From positions 1 to 64,000 of the forward strand of contig NZ_JAJKLK010000027.1 in NCBI RefSeq assembly GCF_020982545.1: a stretch of DNA of 64,000 nucleotides. Reading direction: 5' to 3'. Below the pieces are notes generated by a model. It was given only the letters and a program-made list of their open reading frames with translations, was not told the origin of the DNA and searched no databases. Shown here one piece after another: positions 1 to 8,999 of the stretch. Each line of letters opens with the position of its first letter. Within the stretch, counting starts at the first letter, position 1. The position numbers and the translations under genes were made by a program. The DNA is from Streptomyces sp. MNU76 (GTDB lineage Bacteria; Actinomycetota; Actinomycetes; Streptomycetales; Streptomycetaceae).

Positions 1-1
1 G

Positions 2-1114
2 GCCGACGAGCTCGTGGACAAGGCCTCCGGCGAGTCCTTCTCGACCACCCAGTCCGAGTACCGCAGGGCTCTGGCCGCCTACGACGACCTGAGCACCGAC
101 CACCCCGACTCCCGCGCCGCCGAGAAGGTGCCCGACCGGTTGAAGACCTTCTACACGACCGTCGGCGCCCCTTACGAGGACAAGGAGTACTGCGAGGCGG
201 TCGCTCCCCTCGAATACCTGCGTACGGTGCCCCGGACCGTGAGCAAGCAGGACCTCGGCTCGCTGGCCGCCTGGCCCGACGACCGGCTCGCCACCTCGCT
301 GTACGAGTGCGCCTCCGCGAGCCTGGCGGCCGACACCGCCGGCTGGCAGGACCAGTTCAGCGACCTCCTCACCACCTTCCCCGACTCCGATCAGGCGGCG
401 AAGGTCGAACCCGACGTCGAGCGGGCCGTCGACAAGGCGGTCAAGGCCGTCGGCGGCGACGACCCGTGCGCCGCCGTGGACCGGTTGGAGACGCTCGGCT
501 CCCAGGTCAAGGCGTTGCCGGGGGAGAAGGCAGGGGTGGCCGACGGGCTCGCCGCCGCCGCCGGAAAGGCCGAGAAGTCCGCCTCCGCCGGTGTCTACAC
601 CTGCGGCGTCGACCAGTACAAGGACGGCGACTTCGCCGAGGCGGTGGCGTCGATGAACGACTTCGTCGACGCCAACAAGAAGCACAAGAACGCGCCGCGC
701 GCCAAGAAGATCGCGATCGCCGCCGAGATCGCGCAGGAGGTCCCGGAGGCGGGCAAGAAGCTGCCCACCACACGGACCGGCGGCAGCATCTCCGTGACGG
801 TGAAGAACGACAGCCCCGACGAGATCCAGGTCATGTACACCGGCCCGGTGACCGGCACGTTCACCCTGAAGGGCTGCTCCACCTGCACCAGCTACGACTG
901 GAGCAGCACCCTGGTCTCCAGCTTCAAGCCGTGCAGCGGCAACGACAAGTACCCGCAGCGCACCATCAGCCTGCCCGTCGGCACCACGTACTTCCTGCAC
1001 AAGCCGAAAAGCGAGAACGCCTCCAGCGCCGCCTCCGACACGGCCAAGCTGGAGTCCGGCTACATCTACACGGAGTGCGCCTATGTGACCTCGGGCTTCG
1101 GCCTGAACTCCTGA
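2..1114 (+). CDS. Hypothetical protein, 3' part only (5' end outside window)
   Basis: The reading frame is open from base 2, so the gene starts outside the window and the GTG at 14 is probably internal. The visible part is about 370 residues. The first 240 are acidic and alanine-rich, with evenly spaced helical, TPR-like segments and scattered cysteines. The last 110 residues look like a small beta-rich domain with a CSTC motif and a further Cys near FKPC, which suggests disulfides and an extracytoplasmic location. I do not recognise the family. It converges on the minus-strand SRPBCC gene, whose stop lies about 40 bp downstream. Coding is well supported by continuous G/C third positions; function is unknown. 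Confidence 0.75.
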   Translation, partial: ADELVDKASGESFSTTQSEYRRALAAYDDLSTDHPDSRAAEKVPDRLKTFYTTVGAPYEDKEYCEAVAPLEYLRTVPRTVSKQDLGSLAAWPDDRLATSLYECASASLAADTAGWQDQFSDLLTTFPDSDQAAKVEPDVERAVDKAVKAVGGDDPCAAVDRLETLGSQVKALPGEKAGVADGLAAAAGKAEKSASAGVYTCGVDQYKDGDFAEAVASMNDFVDANKKHKNAPRAKKIAIAAEIAQEVPEAGKKLPTTRTGGSISVTVKNDSPDEIQVMYTGPVTGTFTLKGCSTCTSYDWSSTLVSSFKPCSGNDKYPQRTISLPVGTTYFLHKPKSENASSAASDTAKLESGYIYTECAYVTSGFGLNS

Positions 1115-1151
1115 CGCGCACCCGGGCCCGGTGACCGAGGGCCGCGGCGGC

Positions 1152-1625
1152 TCAGCCCCTGCGGCCCTCCACCCACCCGGCGACGTCGTCCAGGTCCTTC
1201 GCGATCGCCTTGCGGACGGCCCGGGCGCCCAGAGGGCCCATGACCCTGGCGAGCAGACCCGCTACGGTGCCGGTCGGCCGGGCGGAGAAGGTCGTCACGA
1301 TCGTCGTCGCCCCCGGCCCGTCGGCCCGCAGCACCCACTCCGAGACATAGCGGGAGCCGTGCGACTCGGCCTCCACCACATAGCGCTCGGGCGGCTCGCT
1401 GACGGTCACCCACATCTCCTCGGTGGCGTCCTTGCCGAACATCCGACGGGTCTCCCGCCACCGAGTGCCCACCCCGAAGCCCCCGTCCGTGAGGACCTCG
1501 ACCCTCATGACACCACTGAGCATCCGATCCATACCGCCGAGGTCCGTCACGGCCTCCCACACCCGGCCCTGGGAAGCGGCCACCCGTCGCTCGACGACGA
1601 CACTTCTGCTGGTCATGCCTCCCAT
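1152..1625 (-). CDS. SRPBCC (START/Bet v1-like) family protein
   Basis: About 157 residues with the usual polyketide-cyclase/SRPBCC layout. It opens with a VVVERRVAAS strand, then WEAVTDLGGMDRML, a central RWRETRRMFGK stretch, and ends in a long C-terminal helix (AVRKAIAKDLDDVAGWV). Such proteins form a hydrophobic cavity for lipids or small aromatics, and no ligand can be inferred here. The start is uncertain: ATG at 1625 or ATG at 1616, the latter having GGGAGG almost touching it. Open frame upstream runs antisense to the start region of the proline-rich gene and is probably not coding. It appears to be a single-gene unit divergent from the gene at 1924. Confidence 0.75.
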   Translation of the reverse strand: MGGMTSRSVVVERRVAASQGRVWEAVTDLGGMDRMLSGVMRVEVLTDGGFGVGTRWRETRRMFGKDATEEMWVTVSEPPERYVVEAESHGSRYVSEWVLRADGPGATTIVTTFSARPTGTVAGLLARVMGPLGARAVRKAIAKDLDDVAGWVEGRRG

Positions 1626-1923
1626 GAAAGCACCGGGCACGGACGGCCGCCCCAGGACGGCCGCCGTGCCGGGGCGCGCCCCGGCCGGCGCGCCAGGTTC
1701 CGTAACCAGGGTGCGTAGTTCTACGGACGACCGTGCGGCAGGCGTTCTGGAAGCCTCGGATCCGCAGGTGCGTCCGGGGGCGGTGGGGCCGCATGGAAGG
1801 GATCCGGCCGTGGGTATCCCTCCTCCACGCGTTCGACCACGACACCCCGCCGCCCCGCCCCGCGCCCGCGGGGCGACCCGGCTCCGCCGCAGCACCCCGT
1901 CCACCACGACCGAGGAGAACCCG

Positions 1924-2919
1924 ATGACCGAACGCCCCGAGGGTGCACCGGCACAGCCACAGCCACAGCCGCAGGACCAGCCGTCCGCGTCCCCGTCGGC
2001 ACCCCCGCCGCAGACACCCACCCAGGCCGAGATACCGGCCCAGCCCGCGCAGGCGCAGGCCCCGACACAGGCGGCCGTCCCGAGCGCCTACCCCTATCCC
2101 GATCCGCAGTCCCCGGCGGCGAGCCCCAGCCCCCGGCCCTACGGCCCTCAGGTCGCCCCCGTGGCCGCCCAGGCGAACCCGTACGGCTACCCGCCGGGTG
2201 GCTACCCGCCGGGTGGCTACCCGCCGGGTGGCTACCCGCCGGGTGGCTACCCTCCCCTCGGGGCACCGCCCGCCACGGGTGCCGGCGGGCGGGCCGTGCT
2301 GTGGGCGCTGGTCGGCGCGGCGGTGGCCTCGGCGGCCTGGGCCGGCGGGGTGTTCCTGCTCGGCAAGGACGAGACGGAGGCCGACCTGCGCGGCTACCGG
2401 GCCAAGTCGGACATCTGCCCGTCCGTGGACTACTCGTCCTTCAAGAACGAGTACCCGGAGGAGGACGACGCCCCGGTCAACAACTCCCTGGAGCACGCGG
2501 CCCTCGACCAGAGCTACTGCAGCATCTCCCTGAAGGAGTCCTCGACCTCCACACTCTCCGACGCGTACTTCTCGGTCCAGATCGACCTGCACAAGAAGAC
2601 CGACCCCGGCCCCGAGTTCACCGCCATGTGGTCCGAGTACGACCAGCGCTACGAGGACTACGAGGTCGAGAAGGTCGACGGCTTCGGGGACGAGGCGTAC
2701 GTCATCACCGAGGACACCACCTCGGGCGACGACACCAGCGGCAGCCGGTCGGCCACCCTCGCGGTGCGCGACGGCTGGATGACGTACGAGATGCGGTGGA
2801 GCGCCTACGGCTCCAGCTACGACGACGTGACCATGCCGGACGTGGACGACGTCGTCGACTGGCTCAAGAACGACACGAACGCGACCCTGGACAACCTGCG
2901 GGGGGCCGACGGCATCTAG
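1924..2919 (+). CDS. Proline-rich single-pass membrane protein
   Basis: 331 residues from the ATG at 1924, which has GAGGAG 7 bases upstream. Residues 1-120 are a disordered Pro/Gln/Ala-rich cytoplasmic tail containing four GYPPG repeats. One transmembrane helix follows at about 125-145, then an acidic extracellular domain rich in Tyr, Asp and Ser with two cysteines (DICPS and YCSIS), probably disulfide-linked. This is a common actinomycete architecture, and I see no catalytic motif. Longer upstream starts would run antisense through the SRPBCC gene and lack this codon bias. The TAG stop coincides with the left end of a MITE-like element, whose insertion leaves the stop codon intact. Confidence 0.85.
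   Translation: MTERPEGAPAQPQPQPQDQPSASPSAPPPQTPTQAEIPAQPAQAQAPTQAAVPSAYPYPDPQSPAASPSPRPYGPQVAPVAAQANPYGYPPGGYPPGGYPPGGYPPGGYPPLGAPPATGAGGRAVLWALVGAAVASAAWAGGVFLLGKDETEADLRGYRAKSDICPSVDYSSFKNEYPEEDDAPVNNSLEHAALDQSYCSISLKESSTSTLSDAYFSVQIDLHKKTDPGPEFTAMWSEYDQRYEDYEVEKVDGFGDEAYVITEDTTSGDDTSGSRSATLAVRDGWMTYEMRWSAYGSSYDDVTMPDVDDVVDWLKNDTNATLDNLRGADGI
2185..2244 (+). repeat. Four perfect tandem 15-bp repeats in coding sequence
   Basis: The unit GGCTACCCGCCGGGT occurs four times without interruption and is followed by a partial fifth copy. Each unit encodes Gly-Tyr-Pro-Pro-Gly. Because the unit is a multiple of three, copy-number changes would lengthen or shorten the tail of the membrane protein without breaking the frame. 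Confidence 0.95.
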
Positions 2920-3081
2920 GGGGTGCTTCGAAAGTCCCGCACAGCATCCGCGGCGCCCGGCACGCACTCTCGCCGCACCGGCCGAAACTCCAAGTACGTC
3001 CAGTACGAGGGCTTTCGTTCGGCACGCCGAGAGCACGCACCGGACACCGCGGGCACCGCACAGGACTCTCGAAACACCCCC
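2919..3081. mobile_element. MITE-like element, copy A (163 bp)
   Basis: It is bounded by imperfect inverted repeats, GGGGGTGCTTCGAAAGTCC on the left and the complement of GGGGGTGTTTCGAGAGTCC on the right, and flanked by TA on both sides (2917-2918 and 3082-3083). The interior contains an imperfect hairpin around AAGTACGTCCAGTACGA. It is clearly related to copy B at 34818-35027: both share the central hairpin and the following GCACGCCGAGAGCACGCACCGGAC-type tract. No protein is encoded. The TA duplication and GGG ends fit mobilisation by an IS5-family (IS427-type) transposase, which is an inference. Confidence 0.75.
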
Positions 3082-3169
3082 TAGCACGCCGGACGCGGAC
3101 GCGCGCGGAGGTCGTGGGTGCGTGCAGAGGCGCGGGCGTGAGGGCTGCTGCGGGCGTGGTGGCGTGGAT

Positions 3170-3198
3170 GGAGGCGGGGTGTGTGGTGCCCCGCCTCC
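3170..3198. terminator. Hairpin between convergent genes
   Basis: GGAGGCGGGG (3170-3179) pairs perfectly with CCCCGCCTCC (3189-3198) across a 9-nt loop. It lies just past the 3' end of the minus-strand cupin gene. There is no U tract, as is usual in Streptomyces. Confidence 0.6.
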
Positions 3199-3225
3199 AC
3201 TCCCTCTCGCACCCGGACCTTCGGC

Positions 3226-3591
3226 TCAGTCCCCCTTCGCCTTCGCGTAGTCCTGGGCCATCTGGCCGGCGAAGTCGTACAGCAGGCACTGCTCGTCACC
3301 CACGACCCACGCGTCGTGCCCCGGCGGACACACGAAGGTGTCGCCCGGTCCGACCTCGCCCTCACCGCCGTCGTCCATGCGGATGTGCATGCGCCCCTGG
3401 ACCACGTAGCCGTTGTGATGGACCTGGCAGCTCTCCGTGCCCGCGAGGGGGCCGACGGACTCCGACCAGCGCCAGCCCGGCTCGAAGGTGGCCACGGCGA
3501 AGTCGAGCCCGGTGAGGTGCACGGCCTCGAGGTGACCCCGAGGGAAGTCGCGCCGCTCGTCCGGCTTCTCGACCGACTTGATCTCCAGCAT
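3226..3591 (-). CDS. Cupin-domain protein
   Basis: 121 residues forming a single Cupin_2-type barrel. The metal-site motif is seen as CQVHHNGYVVQGRMHI, with the His pair and downstream residues of cupin motif 1, and GDTFVCPPGHDAWV as motif 2. The ATG at 3591 is preceded by GGAAGGAG at good spacing. No neighbour shares the strand, so it is probably monocistronic. The substrate is not predictable; many small actinobacterial cupins are dioxygenase-like or sugar-binding. Confidence 0.85.
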   Translation of the reverse strand: MLEIKSVEKPDERRDFPRGHLEAVHLTGLDFAVATFEPGWRWSESVGPLAGTESCQVHHNGYVVQGRMHIRMDDGGEGEVGPGDTFVCPPGHDAWVVGDEQCLLYDFAGQMAQDYAKAKGD

Positions 3592-3738
3592 GACGGCTCC
3601 TTCCGTTCCGTCCCACCCCCCCTCATCGTCCGCCTGTCAAGCCGGGGCCGCCAACCGGGGGACCGTGATCTCCCGAAGTGCCGGGGCACCGGGAGCGTCG
3701 TGTAATGAGGGCCGGAGATCGCTGCCGTGGGAGAGACG

Positions 3739-6048
3739 ATGCGCTCAGGTCGTTCCGGTGGGAAACGTTCCGGCGGGGAAGGGGGGTCCGAGGTTGCCGG
3801 GGGCGTGCTGCGGCGGCTCGGCGAATGGTGCGCCCGGCACTTCGTGATCGTCATCGTCTCCTGGCTGGTCGCCCTCGCGGCCGTCCAGGTGCTGAACCGG
3901 TCCTACGGCGGCGACTACTCGGACGACTTCACCCTTCCGGGAGTGCAGTCCGAGAAGGGCCTGGACGTGCTGAAGGAGCACGATCCGGCGGCCGGCGGCT
4001 ACGGCAGCCAGATCGTCCTGCACGACGAGGACAATGCCCTCGCCTCGCTCGGCTCCCAGATGTCCGAGACGGTCGACGACCTGCAGAAGCTGCCGCACGT
4101 GCTGTCGGTCCAGAACCCGCTGACCGCGCCCGCCACCCAGCCCTCGCAGTCGTCGGACCAGTCGCAGCAGCCGAACGTCGGTCCTCTGTCCTCCGACCAG
4201 AAGACGGCGTACATCACGATCCGCTTCGACGTGCAGCCCTCGACCCTCGGAGCCGGCTATCTCGACGGCGTGGACGACGCGGTCCAGCCGCTGCGGTCGG
4301 CGGGCGCCGAGGTCGAGTACGGCGGACCGCTCGGCGAACTGGCCCGTCCCGCCGCCGACGACCGGGTGAGCGAGCTGATCGGATTCGGGGTCGCGATCGT
4401 CGTCCTGATGATCGGATTCGGTAGCGTCATCGCCGCCGGACTACCTCTGGTGACCGCGTTGCTGAGCGTCATCGGCGGCCTCGCCTGCCTCGGCCTGCTG
4501 GCCGCCGCGTTCACGTTCGCGACCGTCTCCCCGACCCTGGCGACGATGATCGGGCTCGGCGTCGGCATCGACTACGCGCTGTTCCTGACCACCCGTCACC
4601 GGCAGAACCTCATGGACGGCGACGACCCGGTACGGGCGGCCGGCCGGGCCGCCTCGACCAGCGGCCACGCCGTCCTCGTCTCCGGCTGCACGGTGATCGT
4701 CGCCCTCACCGGGCTCTACACGTCCGGCGTGAACTTCATCGGCAACCTGGGGCTCGCCGCCGCCGTGACCGTCGTCTCCGCGATCATCGGCGCCCTCACC
4801 CTGGTCCCGGCGCTGCTCGGCCTCATCGGCAGACGCATCGACCGCTACCACGTCCGCAAGCCGGTCGCCGAGACCGGGGCGGAGGCGGGCGAGGAGATCA
4901 CCGGCACCTGGCACCGATACGCCCAGCGCGTGGAGCACCATCCGTGGCGCTTCCTCGCGGCCGGTGTCACGACGGTGGCGGTCCTCGCCATCCCCGTCTT
5001 CTCGATCCAGCTCGGTCACATCGGCGACGGCGCCGACCCCACCTCCTTCACCGACCGCCGCGCCTACGACCTGATGACCGACGCCTTCGGGCCGGGCTCC
5101 AACGGTCCGCTCACGGTCGTCATCGACCAGACCTCGGTGCCGTCGTCGGACCGCCAGGGCCTGCAGAGCACCGCGCAGAAGAACCTGGACGCGGTCGAGG
5201 GGGCGTACGTGGTCACCCCGCTGACCCTCACCCAGGACGGGGACGTGCTGGTCGGCACGGTCTACTCCAAGGAGTCCCCGCAGAACGCCGACACGACGGA
5301 CCTGACGAACCGCCTCGTCGACGACACGCTCCCCGCCTCGGTCTCCGGCACCAAGGCGAAGGGCTATGTCACCGGGACCACGGCCTCCCAGGTCGACTTC
5401 CGTGACATCGTGGCGAGTCGGCTGCCCATCATCATCGCCGTGGTCGTCGCCCTCGCCTTCCTGATCATCCTCGCCGTCTTCCGGGGGCTCCTGGTCGCGG
5501 TGAAGGCGGCGGTCCTCAACGTGCTGTCCATCGCGGCCTCGTACGGCGTCGTCGTCGCCGTCTTCCAGTGGGGCTGGGGCGGGCCCGCCCTGGGCGTCAA
5601 CGGCACGGTGCCCATCGAGAGCTATGTGCCGATGATGATGTTCGCCATCATCTTCGGCCTCAGCATGGACTACGAGATCTTCCTGCTCTCCCGCGTCCAC
5701 GAGGCATGGACGCGCACCGGCGACGCCCGGGCTTCGGTGGCCCACGCGCTGGAGATCACGGCCCGGGTCATCACCTGCGCAGCCCTGATCATGGTCAGTG
5801 TCTTCGCCGCGTTCATCGTCAGCGACAACATCGTGGTCAAGATGCTGGGGCTGGGGCTCGCCGTCAGCGTTCTCATCGACGCCACGGTCGTCCGGCTGCT
5901 CATGGTCCCCGCGGTGATGACCCTCCTGGGCCGCCACGCCTGGTGGATCCCGCACTGGCTGGACCGGATCATGCCGCACATCGACGCGGAGGGGGACACG
6001 GCGAAGCGGCCGGTCCCGACGGGTCGGGACCGGCCGCTCGGTGACTGA
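3739..6048 (+). CDS. MMPL-family (RND superfamily) membrane transporter
   Basis: 769 residues. An N-terminal membrane anchor is followed by a large extracytoplasmic domain, a first helix bundle with GLGVGIDYALFLTTRHR, a second extracytoplasmic domain and a second bundle with FGLSMDYEIFLLSRVHE. These two Asp-Tyr motifs are the proton-relay pair of MMPL proteins, which export lipids or lipophilic metabolites using the proton gradient. The ATG at 3739 is favoured over GTG 3727 because GGAGAG sits just upstream of it. It is shorter than mycobacterial MmpL proteins, as is normal in Streptomyces. No TetR regulator is adjacent and the cargo is unknown. A strong terminator hairpin is embedded in its last codons. 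Confidence 0.92.
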   Translation: MRSGRSGGKRSGGEGGSEVAGGVLRRLGEWCARHFVIVIVSWLVALAAVQVLNRSYGGDYSDDFTLPGVQSEKGLDVLKEHDPAAGGYGSQIVLHDEDNALASLGSQMSETVDDLQKLPHVLSVQNPLTAPATQPSQSSDQSQQPNVGPLSSDQKTAYITIRFDVQPSTLGAGYLDGVDDAVQPLRSAGAEVEYGGPLGELARPAADDRVSELIGFGVAIVVLMIGFGSVIAAGLPLVTALLSVIGGLACLGLLAAAFTFATVSPTLATMIGLGVGIDYALFLTTRHRQNLMDGDDPVRAAGRAASTSGHAVLVSGCTVIVALTGLYTSGVNFIGNLGLAAAVTVVSAIIGALTLVPALLGLIGRRIDRYHVRKPVAETGAEAGEEITGTWHRYAQRVEHHPWRFLAAGVTTVAVLAIPVFSIQLGHIGDGADPTSFTDRRAYDLMTDAFGPGSNGPLTVVIDQTSVPSSDRQGLQSTAQKNLDAVEGAYVVTPLTLTQDGDVLVGTVYSKESPQNADTTDLTNRLVDDTLPASVSGTKAKGYVTGTTASQVDFRDIVASRLPIIIAVVVALAFLIILAVFRGLLVAVKAAVLNVLSIAASYGVVVAVFQWGWGGPALGVNGTVPIESYVPMMMFAIIFGLSMDYEIFLLSRVHEAWTRTGDARASVAHALEITARVITCAALIMVSVFAAFIVSDNIVVKMLGLGLAVSVLIDATVVRLLMVPAVMTLLGRHAWWIPHWLDRIMPHIDAEGDTAKRPVPTGRDRPLGD
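6006..6037. terminator. Terminator hairpin inside the last codons of the MMPL gene
   Basis: GCGGCCGGTCCCGAC (6006-6020) pairs perfectly with GTCGGGACCGGCCGC (6023-6037) over a 2-nt gap. It sits inside the coding sequence, 11 bases before the stop codon region, and lies between convergent genes, so it may act on both strands. Confidence 0.65.
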
Positions 6049-6080
6049 CGGGCCTCAGACGACAGTCAGTTGACGACCTG

Positions 6081-8360
6081 TCAGAACGTCAGCTTCCAGC
6101 TGTTGATGTAGCCGGTGTCGAGGCTGGCCACGTCCTGCACCCGCAGCTTCCAGGTGCCGGCGGCCGTCTCCGAGGAGGCGTCCACCGTGTACGTGGCGAT
6201 CACGTCGTCCGCCGAGTCGGACGACGAGGAGTTCTTCAGCCGGTACGCCGTGCCGTCCGGGGCCACGAGGTCGACGACCAGGTCACCGCGCCAGGTGTGG
6301 ACGATGTTCACGTCCACGGTGAGCGCGCTGGACGCCGCTCCGGCCCGGTTGACGTTGATCGGCGACTCCACGGTGGAGTTGTCGGGGATCTGGTAGTCGG
6401 CGGTGTTCTCGAACACCGACTGGTTCCCCTCCTCGTCCACGCGCCAGGCGAAGCTCGCCGTGCCGGTCTCGCCGGCCGAGTCCGTCACGGTGACCGTCGG
6501 CGTCGAGTTGCCCGCCGTGGTCGGGGAGCCGGAGATCCGGCCCGTGGCGGCGTCGATCGACAGCCCGTCCGGCAGTCCGGTGGCCGCGTACGACAGGGCG
6601 CCGGCGTTGGTGGAGGACGCCTGGACGTCCAGCGTGACCGCCTGACCGACCAGGGAGTACTGGGCGGCCGGCGGAACGACCGTCACACCGTCGAGGATCC
6701 GGGAACCGACGTTGATCGCGGCCCACGCGTTGGCGGTGTTGTTGTAGGTCACCGAGCCGAGCCCGTACAGGTCGGCGGCGGCCTGGAGGGTGGCGGTGCG
6801 GGCGGCCGCGTAGTTGGTCGTGGACGTCATGTACGTGGTGAGCGCCCGGAACCAGATCTTCTCGGCCGCGTCCCGGCCTATCGGGGTGACGGGCAGCCCG
6901 TCGAAGGTCGGCGAGTCGTAGGAGACGCCGTTGACGACCTTCGCGCCGCTGCCCTCGGAGGCCAGGTAGTACCAGTGGTTGGCCGGGCCCGAGGAGTAGT
7001 GGACGTCGATGCTGCCGAGCGTGGAGGACCAGTAGTCGCGCGAGGAGCCGTCCTTGCTGGGCCGGTCCATGTAACGCAGCGGCGTGCCGTCGCCGTTGAT
7101 GTCGATCTTCTCGCCCACGAGGTAGTCGCCGACGTCATTGGCGTTGCCCGCGGCGAACTCCACGGCGGCGGCGAAGATGTCGGAGGTCGCCTCGTTCAAC
7201 CCGCCCGACTCACCGCTGTAGACGAGGTTCGCGGTGACCGAGGTCAGACCGTGGGTCATCTCGTGCGCGGCCACGTCGATCGAGGTGAGCGGGTTGGCGT
7301 TGCCGGAGCCGTCACCGTACGTCATGCAGAAGCAGGAGTCCTGCCAGAACGCGTTGACGTAGTTGTTGCCGTAGTGCACCCGGCTGTAGGGCGCGACACC
7401 GTCGTTGCGCAGCCCGTTCCTGCCGTGCACGTTCTTGTAGTAGTCCCAGGTCAGCGCCGCGCCGTAGTGGGCGTCCGCGCCGGCCGTCTCCAGGTTGGCG
7501 GTGCTCCCGTCGCCCCAGATGTCGTCGGAGCCGCTGAACAGCGTCCCGGTGCCGGAGGAGCCCCGGTTCAGGTTGTACGTGCGGTGGTTGCCCCGGTCCG
7601 CGTCGGTCAGCGTGTACGACGAGCCGGACTGGCTGGTGCCGAGCGCGACCGTGCCGCTGTAGCGGGTGTTGCCCGTGCCGGTGTGCACGGCCTCGTACTC
7701 GAACAGCTTCTTCCCGGTCTGCGCGTCGGTGATGACGTGCAGCTCGCTGGGCGTGTCGTCGTGCTGGAAGCCGCTGACGACGGTCTCGTAGGCCAGGGTC
7801 GGCGTGCCCTTCGCGGCCCAGACGACCTTGCGGCTGCTGTCCGGAGCGGTCTTGGTGGACCCCTCCTCCTTCGCCGCCGCGAGCGCCTGCTTCTCCGCGG
7901 TGGCCCTGCTGACCTCGGGGCTGAGGTCCGACACCTTCAACTCGGGCTTGTAGGCCCGGGTGACGCTCTCGACCGCGCCGGACTTGGCGGCGTGGACGAC
8001 CAGGTCGCCGCCGAGCACGGGCAGCCCGGCGTAGGTGCGCTCGTAGCGGGTGTGCGTGGTGCCGTCGGCGTCCTTGACGACGTCGCGGACCCGCAACTCC
8101 TCCTGGCTGCCGAGGTCCAGGCGGTCGGCGGTCCGGTCCGTGGCCTTCTCGGCCTGTCGGACGAGGGTCGCGCGCTGTGCGGGGGTGAGCTGCGCGGGCA
8201 GTGACCCGCGGTCCGCCTTGGCCGCCGCGGGACGGGCGGTGCCTTCGCCGCCGTCGCCGCGAGCGATCGCGGGGGCGCCCGGGACGGCGACGGCGAGTAC
8301 CGCCGCCGCCACCACGAGGGCGGCTGTGGCCGTGGTGCGTCTGTGGGGGGTGGATCTCAC
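6081..8360 (-). CDS. Secreted M4 (thermolysin-family) metalloprotease with P domain
   Basis: 759 residues. A signal peptide (basic start, Ala/Val core, cleavage near APAIA at about 33) is followed by an FTP/PepSY propeptide (about 50-210) and an M4 catalytic domain. The zinc motif HEMTH is at 366-370 with the third ligand Glu390 in GGLNEATSD. An Ig-like putative-Ig (He_PIG) segment lies at about 565-640 and a C-terminal proprotein-convertase P domain from about 655. All residues needed for zinc binding are present, so it should be an active extracellular neutral protease matured by autoprocessing. The start is GTG at 8360 with AAAGGAG upstream. A palindrome about 150 bp upstream may control it. 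Confidence 0.93.
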   Translation of the reverse strand: MRSTPHRRTTATAALVVAAAVLAVAVPGAPAIARGDGGEGTARPAAAKADRGSLPAQLTPAQRATLVRQAEKATDRTADRLDLGSQEELRVRDVVKDADGTTHTRYERTYAGLPVLGGDLVVHAAKSGAVESVTRAYKPELKVSDLSPEVSRATAEKQALAAAKEEGSTKTAPDSSRKVVWAAKGTPTLAYETVVSGFQHDDTPSELHVITDAQTGKKLFEYEAVHTGTGNTRYSGTVALGTSQSGSSYTLTDADRGNHRTYNLNRGSSGTGTLFSGSDDIWGDGSTANLETAGADAHYGAALTWDYYKNVHGRNGLRNDGVAPYSRVHYGNNYVNAFWQDSCFCMTYGDGSGNANPLTSIDVAAHEMTHGLTSVTANLVYSGESGGLNEATSDIFAAAVEFAAGNANDVGDYLVGEKIDINGDGTPLRYMDRPSKDGSSRDYWSSTLGSIDVHYSSGPANHWYYLASEGSGAKVVNGVSYDSPTFDGLPVTPIGRDAAEKIWFRALTTYMTSTTNYAAARTATLQAAADLYGLGSVTYNNTANAWAAINVGSRILDGVTVVPPAAQYSLVGQAVTLDVQASSTNAGALSYAATGLPDGLSIDAATGRISGSPTTAGNSTPTVTVTDSAGETGTASFAWRVDEEGNQSVFENTADYQIPDNSTVESPINVNRAGAASSALTVDVNIVHTWRGDLVVDLVAPDGTAYRLKNSSSSDSADDVIATYTVDASSETAAGTWKLRVQDVASLDTGYINSWKLTF

Positions 8361-8513
8361 GCGAACTCCTTTGCTGCGGCCGACGTTGGACGAGCGGCCG
8401 TACGAAGGACCCGGTGCACGGGTCGAGGCACCGGGTGGTGCAGGGAGTGCTGCGATGCGGGTGCGCGTGCGCCGTCGTGAGACGGAGTGCGCACAGAGTG
8501 ACAGATGTGGAGC

Positions 8514-8534
8514 TGTTGTGTCAGGAGCACAACA
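8514..8534. promoter_or_regulatory. Palindrome in the protease upstream region
   Basis: TGTTGTG-TCAGGAG-CACAACA has perfect 7-bp arms separated by 7 bp. It lies in the 316-bp gap between the protease (minus) and the small ORF at 8677 (plus). Arm length and spacing fit a dimeric regulator site. I see no other clear signal in this gap. Confidence 0.4.
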
Positions 8535-8676
8535 AGTGTTTGGCTGGAAAGTGATCGATCATCGACCGGCGACATGCGCGGGACATGTCTGCTGACGCCC
8601 GGGGAACTTCTTGGCCCCGGTCGCGCGTCTTCGGGGTGAGGCCGGACGTATCCGGTGCGCCACGGAGGGGGTTGCC

Positions 8677-8891
8677 ATGACGACGAACGACCCGGGCACG
8701 ATCGAGACCACGCTGGCCGACGGCCGACGCATGACCCTGTCGCTGCCTCGGACGGACGCCTGGTGGGCCGTCGACGGGATCGAGGCGCTGCGCGCCGTCC
8801 CACCCACCCACACCGGACACGGCGAATCCCCGCCCTCCCCAAGCGCCCCGCCCTCCCGCTGGAGGTCGCGTTGCTGGGCTTCGGGGCCTGA
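8677..8891 (+). pseudogene. Small gene with apparent frameshift
   Basis: The ATG at 8677 has a strong ribosome site (GGAGGGGG) 6 bases upstream and opens a well-coded frame (MTTNDPGTIETTLADGRR to about LRAVPPTHTGHG). Around base 8825 the codon bias moves to another frame, which reads IPALPKRPALPLEVALLGFGA and stops at 8891. A single missing base near CACGGCGAAT would join both into a protein of about 71 residues. Without the correction the first frame runs unnaturally to 9231 through the methyltransferase start. No family is recognised. It could be a sequencing error or a real null allele. Confidence 0.4.
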
Positions 8892-8999
8892 GATCCTTCC
8901 GCGGCCGCTGGTCGGGGCGCGGCGGAGAGGAACTTTTCTCCCCCCCCACCAGCACTGTTCCGCGAGAGGCGGACGGAGAAGAAGGGAAGCGGAGGCGGC

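Noticed and set aside
2185..2253. CRISPR-like short tandem repeats
   Set aside because: The repeats are contiguous 15-mers without spacers and encode Gly-Tyr-Pro-Pro-Gly in a real protein.
1081..3087. 668-residue minus-strand open frame across the SRPBCC and proline-rich genes
   Set aside because: Composition is Arg/Gly/Val-rich with low-complexity repeats, it is antisense to two better supported genes, and it has no ribosome site. It is a typical high-GC shadow frame.
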